A stretch of 64,000 nucleotides of DNA. Origin: RGIG4608 sp045635885 (lineage in GTDB: Bacteria; Bacillota; Clostridia; Oscillospirales; CAG-272). The notes below the pieces were generated by a model that worked only from the letters and a program-made list of their open reading frames with translations, was not told the origin of the DNA and did no database searches. Below are positions 7,434 through 15,467 of the stretch, one piece after another. The stretch spans positions 1 to 64,000 of the forward strand of contig JAZTWO010000065.1 in the NCBI GenBank assembly GCA_045635885.1, read 5' to 3'. A program made the translations under genes and the position numbers. Position 1 is the stretch's first letter. Each line of letters starts with the position of its first letter.

Positions 7434-10400
7434 ATGAACTATAAGAAAACGAGTAGATGTATCGTTCTTGTGCTATTTTTAGTGGCAACGATTCTTAGTG
7501 TTTTGGCAATTGGTCAGGTTAAGATCAATTATAACATTTCAGATTATCTTGACGATTCCACAGAAACCAAAATTTCTTTGGATATTATGGGCACAAACTT
7601 TGACATGACCGGCAATATTCAAGTTATGGTTGAAGGCGTTAGTGTTAAAGAAGCTAATGAAATCAGCACTTTGATTAACGGTCTTGGAGACAACGTTTTG
7701 CTTGTTAATTTTGACGATGAAGATCCTGCTTATTATAATACAGAAACTTCAACTGCACTTTTTGCAGTTGTGGTAAAGGGTGATGAGTATTCTGATACTG
7801 CAAACGAGGTTCTTGCCGATATTAAGGCGGCTCTTGATGCTCGTTTTGAGGGCAGAACAAACTATGGTGGCGCAGTTGTTGAAAAGGCAAATATGCGCAA
7901 ATCAATTCAAACTGAAATTGTAGTTATTCTTGCAATTGCACTTGTTTTTGCCGTTGCTATTATGCTCCTTATGGCAAAATCTTGGATTGAACCTTTGGTG
8001 CTTCTTTTCTCATCATGCATTGCGGTTGTTTTGAATATGGGAACTAACTTTATCTTTAAGGATATTTCCTATATCACAAATGCGGTTGCGGCTATTTTGC
8101 AGCTTGCTTTGTCAGTTGACTATAGCATTATTCTTTTGCACGAATATCGCAATCAAAAATCACTTTGCGAAACTAAAGAGCAGGCAATGGCGCAGGCTGT
8201 TAAAAAGTCCTTTAGCCCCATTGTAGCAAGTGCGTTTACAACAATGGCAGGTCTTATTGCCCTCTACTTTATGACAATGGAAATTGGTATTGACATTGGT
8301 CGAGTTTTGACAAAGGGTATTGCAATTTCTGCAATTACTGCAATCACACTTCTTCCTGCAATCCTTCTTTGCCTTGACAAAGTGATGACAAAGATTAAGA
8401 AACGCAGCATTGAAATTAAGAGCGAGGGTATTTGCAAGGTTGCATTTAAGGCAAGCAAGCCCATTGTTGCTTTGGTTTTGGTTGTTATTGTTCTTTGTGG
8501 AGTTTTGCAAACAGGCAATACATATTTGTTCACAGATTCTTCTGATCCCAACCAGGCTATTATTGATACATTCGGTACTAACAGTACGCTTGTTGTTGTT
8601 TATCCCAAGCTTGAGGAAGAAGATGAAATGTGGGCAAAGGAAGCAGAGCTTGCTAAGGCGCTTGGCGGTTACAGTACTGCAAGCGGAAAGCCTGTTCTTC
8701 TTAGCTACACAGCATATTCAAATACTGTAAGAGAAGAATACAGTGTTCAAGATGCAATGAAGAAGTTCAATCTTTCAAAATCTGATGCGGAATTCTTGTT
8801 TGCGCTTTATCACGAACACGATTCTCACAAGATGACTCCCATAGAGTTTGTTATCTACACATTGGATTTCCTTGAAAATGACCCTGAAGCAAAGCAGTTT
8901 GCAAGTGAATCCACACTTAAGACACTTCAAACAATGTCTGTAGTTCAGGATATTATGAACTATGATTACACAGCAAAAGAGCTTCACACAATCTCCACAA
9001 CCGGAGTGCTTGAGGGAACTGAGCTTTCAGAATTCCAGATTAAGCAGATGTACGGCTTGTATTTGATGGAAAATGATGGTTTTGTTGCTGACGATATTAT
9101 TTTCTTGGATATGCTTGACTATATCCTTTCCATTGTTGATCGTCCCGATGCTGCAGACCTTATGAATGAAAACACCGTTGAAGACCTTACAGAATTCTCA
9201 GGAAGTATTTATGACTTTAAGAAGAACATGGAAACAATGGTTTCTAAGTCTGAATTCCAGGAATTTGCAACAAGCCAGTTTGGTGGAATACTTGGTAGCT
9301 TGGTTATCAAGCCCCTTGCAGGCAAGATCTTTGACAGCTATATTAAAAAGCACAATAACGGAGTGAATGAGCCCGTTCAGATTCTTAGCTTGCTTGAATA
9401 TACAGTTAATGAAAACCCCGTTGGTAGTGCGCTCCCCGGTGAACTTAAGGATACCGTTGCTAACTATGCTTACGTTTACCACGGCATTCACGAAACTTGC
9501 GCTTATGACGAATTTATTCCTTTGATTGGTAGTGCGGTTCTTGCTTTGACGGGTGAAACTCGTGAAATCGACACCACTGTTGAGGCGGTTCAGCAGGCGT
9601 ATATTATGTACTACACAGACAAGGGAACAATTCCCGACGCAAAGCTTAACGGACGTGAATTCATTAAATTTGTAAACGATAAAATTGAAACTAACCACGT
9701 TGTTAGAGGAAGAATTTCTGAAGATAGCAGACTCAAGCTCCTTGACCTTGTTACTGTTGATAACTTCCTTTGCGATGACGAAAGATACCTTTATAACGAA
9801 ATGAGTGACAAGCTTATTGGTCTTCAAAACTCAATTAAGAGCTTGGATGCAACCGGTTCAATCACTCCAAGCATGATTTTGAACATCTATGCTAAATATA
9901 CCATTAACGATGGCAGCAATGCTCTTAAGCCCATTGTTGCAGAAGAGCTTCTTTATTTCGTTGTTGAACAGATGGATTCCAACGAGCAGTTGGCGAGCAA
10001 GATCACTGAAGAGCATAGAGCAAAGATTGAAGAAAGACTTGCTGCAGTTGAAAGCGCAAGAAAGCTTTTCGTTAGCGATAAGGATTATGCAAGATTGATT
10101 CTTTCAATTGACCTTCCCAGCGAAAGCGAAGAGTCAACTGCGTTTGTTGGCTATCTCCTTTCTACAGTTAAGGAAATTTTTGGTGAGAACGGTCACATTA
10201 CAGGTCACATGGTTTCTACTGTAGACCTTCAAAACTCATTTGAAACTGACAACAGAATTATCACAATTGTAACAATTATTTCAATTTTTGTTATTATTAT
10301 GCTTATATTCAAGTCCCTCTCGTTGCCCATTCTTCTTGTGCTTATTATTCAGGGCGCGATTTGGATTTCAATGTCCGCTTCTCTTATTACAGGCCCGATG

Positions 10401-10772
10401 TTCTTTATGAGTTACATTATTACAACTTGTATCTTGATGGGCGCAACAATTGACTATGGAATTCTTATGTCCAACACTTACGTTAATGCTCGTGCTACAC
10501 TTGATAAGAAAGAGGCACTTAATTTGGCGGTTAAGACTGCTATTCCCACAATCTTTACATCAGGAATTATCCTTACAGTTTGTGGATTTATAGTTGGTTT
10601 TGTTGCAAGTCAGCTTTCAATTTCTACAGTTGGTTACCTTCTTGGCAAGGGTGCGCTTGTATCCTCGCTTATGGTAACATTCGTTCTTCCTTCTGTTTTG
10701 TATGCGCTTGATGGCTTTATTATTAAGCTCAGTGTTCGCAAAAAGGAAAAAACAGAAAAAGAAAACGCATAA
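7434..10772 (+). CDS. MMPL/RND-family transporter
   Basis: A 1112-aa membrane protein with the duplicated RND layout. One helix (~residues 9-28) precedes a periplasm-like domain, then five or six helices (~160-330) including a conserved LSVDYSIIL segment. A long extracytoplasmic loop (~360-880) follows, then a second helix bundle (~890-1100) with the matching MGATIDYGILMSN segment. MMPL proteins export lipids or other hydrophobic compounds using the proton gradient; the Asp residues in the two DY-[SG]-I motifs fit the proton relay. An ATG at 7317 exists in frame, but GGAGG at 7425-7429 selects 7434. It is divergent from the phospholipid operon, so a lipid cargo is plausible but unproven. Confidence 0.85.
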   Translation: MNYKKTSRCIVLVLFLVATILSVLAIGQVKINYNISDYLDDSTETKISLDIMGTNFDMTGNIQVMVEGVSVKEANEISTLINGLGDNVLLVNFDDEDPAYYNTETSTALFAVVVKGDEYSDTANEVLADIKAALDARFEGRTNYGGAVVEKANMRKSIQTEIVVILAIALVFAVAIMLLMAKSWIEPLVLLFSSCIAVVLNMGTNFIFKDISYITNAVAAILQLALSVDYSIILLHEYRNQKSLCETKEQAMAQAVKKSFSPIVASAFTTMAGLIALYFMTMEIGIDIGRVLTKGIAISAITAITLLPAILLCLDKVMTKIKKRSIEIKSEGICKVAFKASKPIVALVLVVIVLCGVLQTGNTYLFTDSSDPNQAIIDTFGTNSTLVVVYPKLEEEDEMWAKEAELAKALGGYSTASGKPVLLSYTAYSNTVREEYSVQDAMKKFNLSKSDAEFLFALYHEHDSHKMTPIEFVIYTLDFLENDPEAKQFASESTLKTLQTMSVVQDIMNYDYTAKELHTISTTGVLEGTELSEFQIKQMYGLYLMENDGFVADDIIFLDMLDYILSIVDRPDAADLMNENTVEDLTEFSGSIYDFKKNMETMVSKSEFQEFATSQFGGILGSLVIKPLAGKIFDSYIKKHNNGVNEPVQILSLLEYTVNENPVGSALPGELKDTVANYAYVYHGIHETCAYDEFIPLIGSAVLALTGETREIDTTVEAVQQAYIMYYTDKGTIPDAKLNGREFIKFVNDKIETNHVVRGRISEDSRLKLLDLVTVDNFLCDDERYLYNEMSDKLIGLQNSIKSLDATGSITPSMILNIYAKYTINDGSNALKPIVAEELLYFVVEQMDSNEQLASKITEEHRAKIEERLAAVESARKLFVSDKDYARLILSIDLPSESEESTAFVGYLLSTVKEIFGENGHITGHMVSTVDLQNSFETDNRIITIVTIISIFVIIMLIFKSLSLPILLVLIIQGAIWISMSASLITGPMFFMSYIITTCILMGATIDYGILMSNTYVNARATLDKKEALNLAVKTAIPTIFTSGIILTVCGFIVGFVASQLSISTVGYLLGKGALVSSLMVTFVLPSVLYALDGFIIKLSVRKKEKTEKENA

Positions 10773-10781
10773 ATAAAAATT

Positions 10782-11076
10782 AAGGGACAACCGTGAGGTT
10801 GTCCCTTCATCGTGTCGAAAAACTTTCGACACGATGTTAGACTTTGAAAAAGGTAGTTATATTTTTCGTTTTTGCAATCGTCGACGTACAAAGGTACGGC
10901 AGAGTGCAAGAACGGAAAAAGCAAGTAAGCACAAGGCATTCTCGATGGCTGCCTTGTGCTTCTTTTTTTTGTATATTTCATATTATTGGTTTCTGCTTTT
11001 TACCTTTTTATTTTTCACACTTGCGGTAGAGCAGCTTTTTCGATAGTCTGAAGGGACAACCGTGAGGTTGTCCCTT
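10782..11076. repeat. palindrome-bounded intergenic element
   Basis: The same 26-bp hairpin (AAGGGACAACC-GTGA-GGTTGTCCCTT) lies at 10782-10807 and 11051-11076 and bounds a 295-bp stretch. Inside are a perfect 13-bp-arm palindrome (CATCGTGTCGAAA and its complement, 10808-10836) and a terminator-like hairpin (10927-10970). No credible gene is present: the small open frames lack RBSs and are low complexity. It looks like a non-autonomous dispersed repeat or a structured RNA locus. This 319-bp gap between genes holds nothing else I can name. Confidence 0.55.
10927..10970 (+). terminator. terminator-like hairpin inside the intergenic element
   Basis: AAGCACAAGGCA and TGCCTTGTGCTT arms around an 11-nt loop, followed by C and eight T on the plus strand. 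It could end an RNA transcribed from within the element. Confidence 0.65.
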
Positions 11077-11086
11077 TTGTTTTTTA
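11051..11086 (+). terminator. intrinsic terminator (second copy of GGGACAACC hairpin)
   Basis: 11-bp perfect stem with a GTGA loop followed by TTGTTTTTTATT. The first copy at 10782-10807 has its T-rich flank on the other side, so the two copies point away from each other. Confidence 0.6.
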
Positions 11087-11091
11087 TTGAT

Positions 11092-12054
11092 TTAGATAAC
11101 GAATTGTACGGTGCAGAAAGCAATATAAATTACGATAAGCGAGATGCCCTGAAATCTTGAGAGCTTGCCACGAATGAGTGCGGGCAAGGTCAAAAGTGCC
11201 ATGACGAGCATCATTACGGGAATATCAATCAAGAATGAGGAGTTGATTCCTGCAATTTGCTTGCCGCTTGGTACTGCGAAGGGTGAAACAACGGATGCGA
11301 CACCACTTACAAGCACGAGGTTTAATATGTTTGCACCAATGATATTTCCAAGTGAGAGTGCGCCGTGGCCTTTAATCAAGGATGTGATGGCGGTTACAAG
11401 CTCAGGAAGGGAAGTTCCGATGGCAACGAAGGTGAGCGCAACAACGGATTCGGGGACGCCCATGGATTCGGCAATGAGTGTTCCGTTATCGACCAAAAGT
11501 CTTGCTCCGACTGCGATAAATGCTGCGCCAACAACCAAGAGCATTATGTTCTTTATCATTTTGGAGTCGAAATTATCGCTCTTGTCGGCATCATCTTTTA
11601 CAGATTTGAGTGCGGCGCGCACGGAAAGTGCGATATATACAACAAATACGGACAAGAGGATGAGTCCCAACCATCTTGAAAATCCTCCAAAGCAATATGC
11701 GGCAACCACATAGATTGCGGCACTTACAAAGAAAATTACTGTGGGCAAAATGAAAGATTTTTTGTCAATTTTGGAGGGGCGAATTGCAATTGTGAGTGCG
11801 GCAATTAGTGCGGCATTGCAAATGATTGACCCCAAAGAGTTGCCATAGGCGATTTCACCGTGTCCGCTAAAAGCAGAGGTTGCGGAAACCATTACCTCCG
11901 GGAGTGTTGTTCCGATTGAAACAATAGTTGCACCAATAAGTATGTCGGGGATATTCAATTTTTTGGCGATTACGGTTGAGCCGTCAACGAACCAGTCGCC
12001 ACCTTTTATTAATAAAACTAAACCAACAATAAACAAAAAAATCGGCATAATCAT
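11092..12054 (-). CDS. calcium/sodium antiporter (CaCA family)
   Basis: Exchanges Na+ (or K+) for Ca2+ across the membrane. The 320-aa protein has ten predicted helices and the two inverted alpha-repeats of the family: GATIVSIGTTLPEVMVS in the first half and FVAIGTSLPELVTA in the second. Each holds the ion-coordinating Glu. An in-frame ATG at 12081 exists, but the GGAG at 12063-12066 lies 9 nt from the ATG at 12054, giving MIMPIFLFIV. The gene has its own strong promoter and a structured leader. Confidence 0.88.
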   Translation of the reverse strand: MIMPIFLFIVGLVLLIKGGDWFVDGSTVIAKKLNIPDILIGATIVSIGTTLPEVMVSATSAFSGHGEIAYGNSLGSIICNAALIAALTIAIRPSKIDKKSFILPTVIFFVSAAIYVVAAYCFGGFSRWLGLILLSVFVVYIALSVRAALKSVKDDADKSDNFDSKMIKNIMLLVVGAAFIAVGARLLVDNGTLIAESMGVPESVVALTFVAIGTSLPELVTAITSLIKGHGALSLGNIIGANILNLVLVSGVASVVSPFAVPSGKQIAGINSSFLIDIPVMMLVMALLTLPALIRGKLSRFQGISLIVIYIAFCTVQFVI

Positions 12055-12080
12055 AGCTTTTATCTCCTTTTTCGCAAGCA

Positions 12081-12118
12081 AAAATAAAAAACCGACGTTC
12101 CTCTACAGACAGCCGGCT
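12081..12118 (-). promoter_or_regulatory. leader hairpin with T tract upstream of antiporter
   Basis: In the transcript from the promoter at 12142-12170, AGCCGGC pairs with GTCGGTT (7 bp with wobbles) around a 15-nt loop, followed at once by TTTTTATTTT. This terminator-like hairpin lies 27 nt upstream of the start codon, in the place of an attenuator or ion-sensing riboswitch expression platform. I cannot match it to a named riboswitch. Confidence 0.45.
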
Positions 12119-12141
12119 CCTAAATCATTATTTACAATTTT

Positions 12142-12170
12142 ATTATAGCATATTATTTGGGGTTTGTCAA
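12142..12170 (-). promoter_or_regulatory. consensus sigma-A promoter of antiporter gene
   Basis: Minus strand TTGACA (12165-12170), 17-nt spacer, TATAAT (12142-12147): a perfect consensus. The transcript would start near 12135, giving a leader of about 80 nt. Confidence 0.85.
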
Positions 12171-12191
12171 GTTGAAAATGATGTTAATAAA

Positions 12192-12217
12192 GAAAAACCC
12201 CCACAATAAAGTGGGGG
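12192..12217 (-). terminator. terminator of tRNA-Pro
   Basis: On the minus strand CCCCCAC and GTGGGGG arms followed by TTTTT, immediately after the CCA end of tRNA-Pro. Confidence 0.8.
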
Positions 12218-12219
12218 TG

Positions 12220-12295
12220 TGGTCGAGATGACAGGACTCGAACCTGCGGCATCGTGCTCCCAAAGCACGCGCGCTACCAGCTGCGCCACATCTCG
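12220..12295 (-). tRNA. tRNA-Pro (anticodon TGG)
   Basis: 76 nt including encoded CCA. The 7-bp acceptor stem (CGAGATG with CATCTCG), D arm, T arm with TTCGAGT and an anticodon stem CGTGC/GCACG closing the loop TTTGGGA are all visible. The anticodon TGG reads proline codons. Confidence 0.95.
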
Positions 12296-12384
12296 TTATT
12301 TTTTTGATTTGTAATCGAAATTACATTACGTCAAAGCACCATCTATTATAGCAAATAAATGGTGCTTTGTCAAGAATAAATATA

Positions 12385-14556
12385 TCAAATTCTTCTGATT
12401 TTTTGATTTTCTTGGGCGGGGGTGTGATTTTTGTATGCGTTTATCACGCAATCGACATCTTTTGCGCTTTCGGTTGAGAAAATGAAGTGGCAATTTGTGA
12501 TTTTGGCACGGGAAAGCTCGTCTTCTCTATCAGCCATATAGGTGGGGGCGCTATTATATATCACATTGCGGTGTTCGAATTCACGCAAAATGGGGAAGGA
12601 AATTCCTCTTCTATCTATAATGATTGCTTGACCCTTTTCACAATTTTCGCAGCTTGTTACTTCCTTTGAAACGCATTTTTCAAGGAGCATAAGGGGAATT
12701 CTGCCATAAATTATTGCAGAAGTGTCGCCCTTGACATCACGAATTTGTGGGATTGTGAGCTCGGGGGAGAGAATTATGTTTTCAATGCCGAGATTTTCAA
12801 GTTTTGTGACGGTTTCGTTATTATAAACGTTGAAACGGAAGTCACCGTGAACGGTAAATCCGAGTTCTTTTGCGAGCTCAAGCGCACCGAGGTTGCCGAC
12901 AAGGGCATATTTTGCTCCGTTTTGCTTTGCTTTTTGGAGCATTGATTTAACCTTTGCAATTTCGCTATCCAAAATCACGGGTGGGAGAATAATTCCCTCG
13001 CACTCACCGTTATAATTTTGGAGCGGGAGATAGATTATATCAAAATAATCTTGTGCGATACTTGTGATTTGGTTGGGGTGATAAAATCTTGCCGAGCGCA
13101 TTGTCTTTTTCTCGCTTTGGGGAGTGGTTGGAAGGTATTTGTCGAAGCCAACTCGCTCTTTCTGCTCGCCCTTGAGTGCTTCTTCAAGCATTTGGCACGC
13201 ATTTCTGCGCAATTCGTTGAGGGCGGAGATGGGGAGCATAACCGTATCGTCATACGCAAGGGAAAAATCTGCAAGTTCAAAACGCGTAGCACCGAATTTG
13301 GTGAGATTTTTTTTGATATTTTCGGGAGAGAGGGGGGCATTTACTGCTTTTTCGGGGATTTGACCATAGGCGGTAATCTCAACTTCTTCGCACGTGAGGG
13401 TTAATTCGATTGGCCTGTCGAGATAAATGCGTGCAAAGGCATTGATTTTTGTCTTTTTGGGGGTTATTTCATCAATTTTCTCGCTTGAATAGAGGGTGGT
13501 TTTGGAAATGCTCTTTTCTTCGTCACTTCTGATGCCGAGCATTGATGAATTTATTTTTCTGTTATAGTAGCCCTGTGTGAATCCACCACGGGAGAACACT
13601 CTTGCAAGGGCGGATAATTCTTCGACGGTGGCGTTTTTGCCCTCGTCAAGAAGGGTGCGAAAGGCACGAACTACACCGTAAACGTATTCGGGGGATTTCA
13701 TTCTGCCCTCGATTTTAAGTGACTGAACTCCGCAGTCGATAAGGTCGGTGATGTGTCCCGCCAATGACAAATCCTTTAAGGAGAGGGGGTAGCTCTGCTT
13801 TCCGTTTTCGTCGGTGTAGGGGAGGCGGCAGGGTTGGGCACATTCGCCACGGTTTCCACTTCGTCCACCAACGATTGATGAGAAAAGACATTGTCCTGAA
13901 TGGCATACGCAGAGCGCACCGTGGGTGAACATTTCAATTTCGATGGGAGAATTTTTAACAAGGTATTCTATATCGTCCTTGGGCAATTCTCTTGCGCAAA
14001 CCATTCTTGAAAAGCCGTGATTTGCAAGTAACTGCGCCTGTGCAAGATTATGTCCCGACATCTGCGTTGATGCGTGAAGCTCAAGGTTTGGCAAATGCTT
14101 ATGAATGGCTGCAGCTCCACCAATGTCTGCAACAATGAGTGCGTCTGCACCTGCTTTATACACAAATTCTGCAAAGCGAAGATAATCCTCAAGCTCACGG
14201 TTGTGAACAAGGGTGTTTAGCGTGATATACGCCTTTCTGCCACAGGAGTGCAGCATATCAATTGCCTGTTTTAACTCTTCGTTAGAGAAGTTTTTGGCAT
14301 TAATTCTTGCGTTAAAATCGCCACCACCAAAATAGACCGCATCTGCACCACCTGCAATTGCCGCCTTAAGTGCCTCGAAAGAGCCGGCAGGGGCGAGCAA
14401 TTCGGGGAGCTTTTTGTCCGTTTTTTTATCGGTTCGTGCGATTATGGTTGCGATGTCGGTTTTGGTAATCGGCTTATCTTTATTTAATTTTAAAGCCCCA
14501 CCGTTTCGTTGGGGCTTTGAGTTATTTTGTTGAAATTTGTTTCGTTTGTTTTTCAT
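12385..14556 (-). CDS. U32 family protein with DUF3656 (RNA hydroxylation-type)
   Basis: 723 aa. A variable basic N-terminus precedes a TIM-barrel-like U32 domain starting PELLAPAGSFEALKAA (~51-66), with the U32 signature EMFTHGALCVCHSGQCLFSS at ~208-227. Cysteines at 216, 223, 239 and 243 could bind an Fe-S cluster as in other U32 members. The C-terminal half matches the long RlhA/YhbU type with DUF3656. Characterised relatives hydroxylate rRNA or tRNA bases (RlhA, TrhP); older annotation calls them collagenase-like peptidases. No good RBS precedes the ATG, which lies 6 nt after zapA. A strong hairpin covers codons ~13-22, so the exact start is uncertain. Confidence 0.85.
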   Translation of the reverse strand: MKNKRNKFQQNNSKPQRNGGALKLNKDKPITKTDIATIIARTDKKTDKKLPELLAPAGSFEALKAAIAGGADAVYFGGGDFNARINAKNFSNEELKQAIDMLHSCGRKAYITLNTLVHNRELEDYLRFAEFVYKAGADALIVADIGGAAAIHKHLPNLELHASTQMSGHNLAQAQLLANHGFSRMVCARELPKDDIEYLVKNSPIEIEMFTHGALCVCHSGQCLFSSIVGGRSGNRGECAQPCRLPYTDENGKQSYPLSLKDLSLAGHITDLIDCGVQSLKIEGRMKSPEYVYGVVRAFRTLLDEGKNATVEELSALARVFSRGGFTQGYYNRKINSSMLGIRSDEEKSISKTTLYSSEKIDEITPKKTKINAFARIYLDRPIELTLTCEEVEITAYGQIPEKAVNAPLSPENIKKNLTKFGATRFELADFSLAYDDTVMLPISALNELRRNACQMLEEALKGEQKERVGFDKYLPTTPQSEKKTMRSARFYHPNQITSIAQDYFDIIYLPLQNYNGECEGIILPPVILDSEIAKVKSMLQKAKQNGAKYALVGNLGALELAKELGFTVHGDFRFNVYNNETVTKLENLGIENIILSPELTIPQIRDVKGDTSAIIYGRIPLMLLEKCVSKEVTSCENCEKGQAIIIDRRGISFPILREFEHRNVIYNSAPTYMADREDELSRAKITNCHFIFSTESAKDVDCVINAYKNHTPAQENQKIRRI

Positions 14557-14562
14557 TCTAAA

Positions 14563-15288
14563 TTAGATGTCGTCAAAAGAAATCATGTCGAACATTGCAC
14601 GAACCTTTTTCTTTTTGAGCATTACCTTGGGCTTTTCTGCTGCAGGAGCTTCGGGGGCGGGTGCTTCTTCAGAGGGAGTTTCTTCAACTGCTTCTTCAAC
14701 TGCTTCTTCAACGGGAGCTTCTTCGGTAGGGTCTTCTTCAACAACCTCTTCGACGGTTTCTTCAATGGGAGTTTCTTCGGTTGCTTCTTCAGAGGGAGTT
14801 TCTTCGATTGTTTCTTCAACAACCTCTTCAACAACCTCTTCCACAACCTCTTCAACAACTTCTTCAACTACCTCTTCAACTACTTCTTCAACTACTTCTT
14901 CTGCGTTGATTTCGTCGAGGCGAATTTGATCGGCAGATGCTTTTTTTGTTGCTTTGCTTGTTGTTGCGCTTAACGTTGAACGAAGTGTTTCAAGCTCTCT
15001 TTCAAGGGCTGCAATTTCTCTTGCGGCGGATTCGTTAAGAATGTTAAGGCGTTCAACCTCACAATTAAGATTTTTAATTGTTTTCTGAAGCTCGATTTTT
15101 GCCGCACAATAATCAAGGCAAACAAGAATTGCCGCATTTGCTCGTGAACATTCGCCTTTGCTATGTAAATAGATTTCACGAATCTTTCTGTCAACGATAC
15201 CAACTATGGCATCAATGTTTTCACGAGGCTCGTCTGTGATAATATTAATCTCGGAATTTGCAACTGTAAGAGTGTATCTCTGTTTCAT
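14563..15288 (-). CDS. zapA: ZapA-family cell division protein with acidic VEE-repeat tail
   Basis: Residues 1-~75 match ZapA, which binds FtsZ and stabilises the Z ring. A coiled coil follows (~75-110). The C-terminal ~110 residues are a highly acidic run built largely on EE-[VT]-V-E units, then a Pro/Ala stretch, ending in a basic KKKKVR segment and MFDMISFDDI. ZapA proteins are usually about 90-130 aa, so the 241-aa length comes from this tail. An ATG at 15309 exists, but TGGAGG lies 9 nt before the ATG at 15288. It shares a transcription unit with the U32 gene, a pairing common in Clostridia. Confidence 0.82.
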   Translation of the reverse strand: MKQRYTLTVANSEINIITDEPRENIDAIVGIVDRKIREIYLHSKGECSRANAAILVCLDYCAAKIELQKTIKNLNCEVERLNILNESAAREIAALERELETLRSTLSATTSKATKKASADQIRLDEINAEEVVEEVVEEVVEEVVEEVVEEVVEEVVEETIEETPSEEATEETPIEETVEEVVEEDPTEEAPVEEAVEEAVEETPSEEAPAPEAPAAEKPKVMLKKKKVRAMFDMISFDDI

Positions 15289-15467
15289 AATGGAAAACCT
15301 CCAAATCATTTTTTTAAAAAACTGTTTTTGCTCTTGAAAAAAAGAGTAAAAAGTAGTATAATAAATATAACTGTATTAATTATAATACATAAAATCGATT
15401 TTGAAAAGGGTTTATGCTAAAATTTTTCAAAAAAAATTAAAAAAACATAAAAAATGAGGTCTTTTTC

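Noticed and set aside
10834..11046. Small open frames inside the palindromic element
   Set aside because: No RBS, several overlapping frames on both strands, and they span hairpins and a terminator.
14567..14929. Plus-strand Ser/Thr-rich open frame of 120 codons
   Set aside because: It is the mirror of the GAA/GTT-rich repeat tail of zapA, has no RBS and is pure low complexity.
14561..14930. CRISPR-like or tandem-repeat array suspected from repeated TCTTCAAC phrases
   Set aside because: The repeats are codon-level repeats (Glu-Glu-Val/Thr) within zapA, without spacers.
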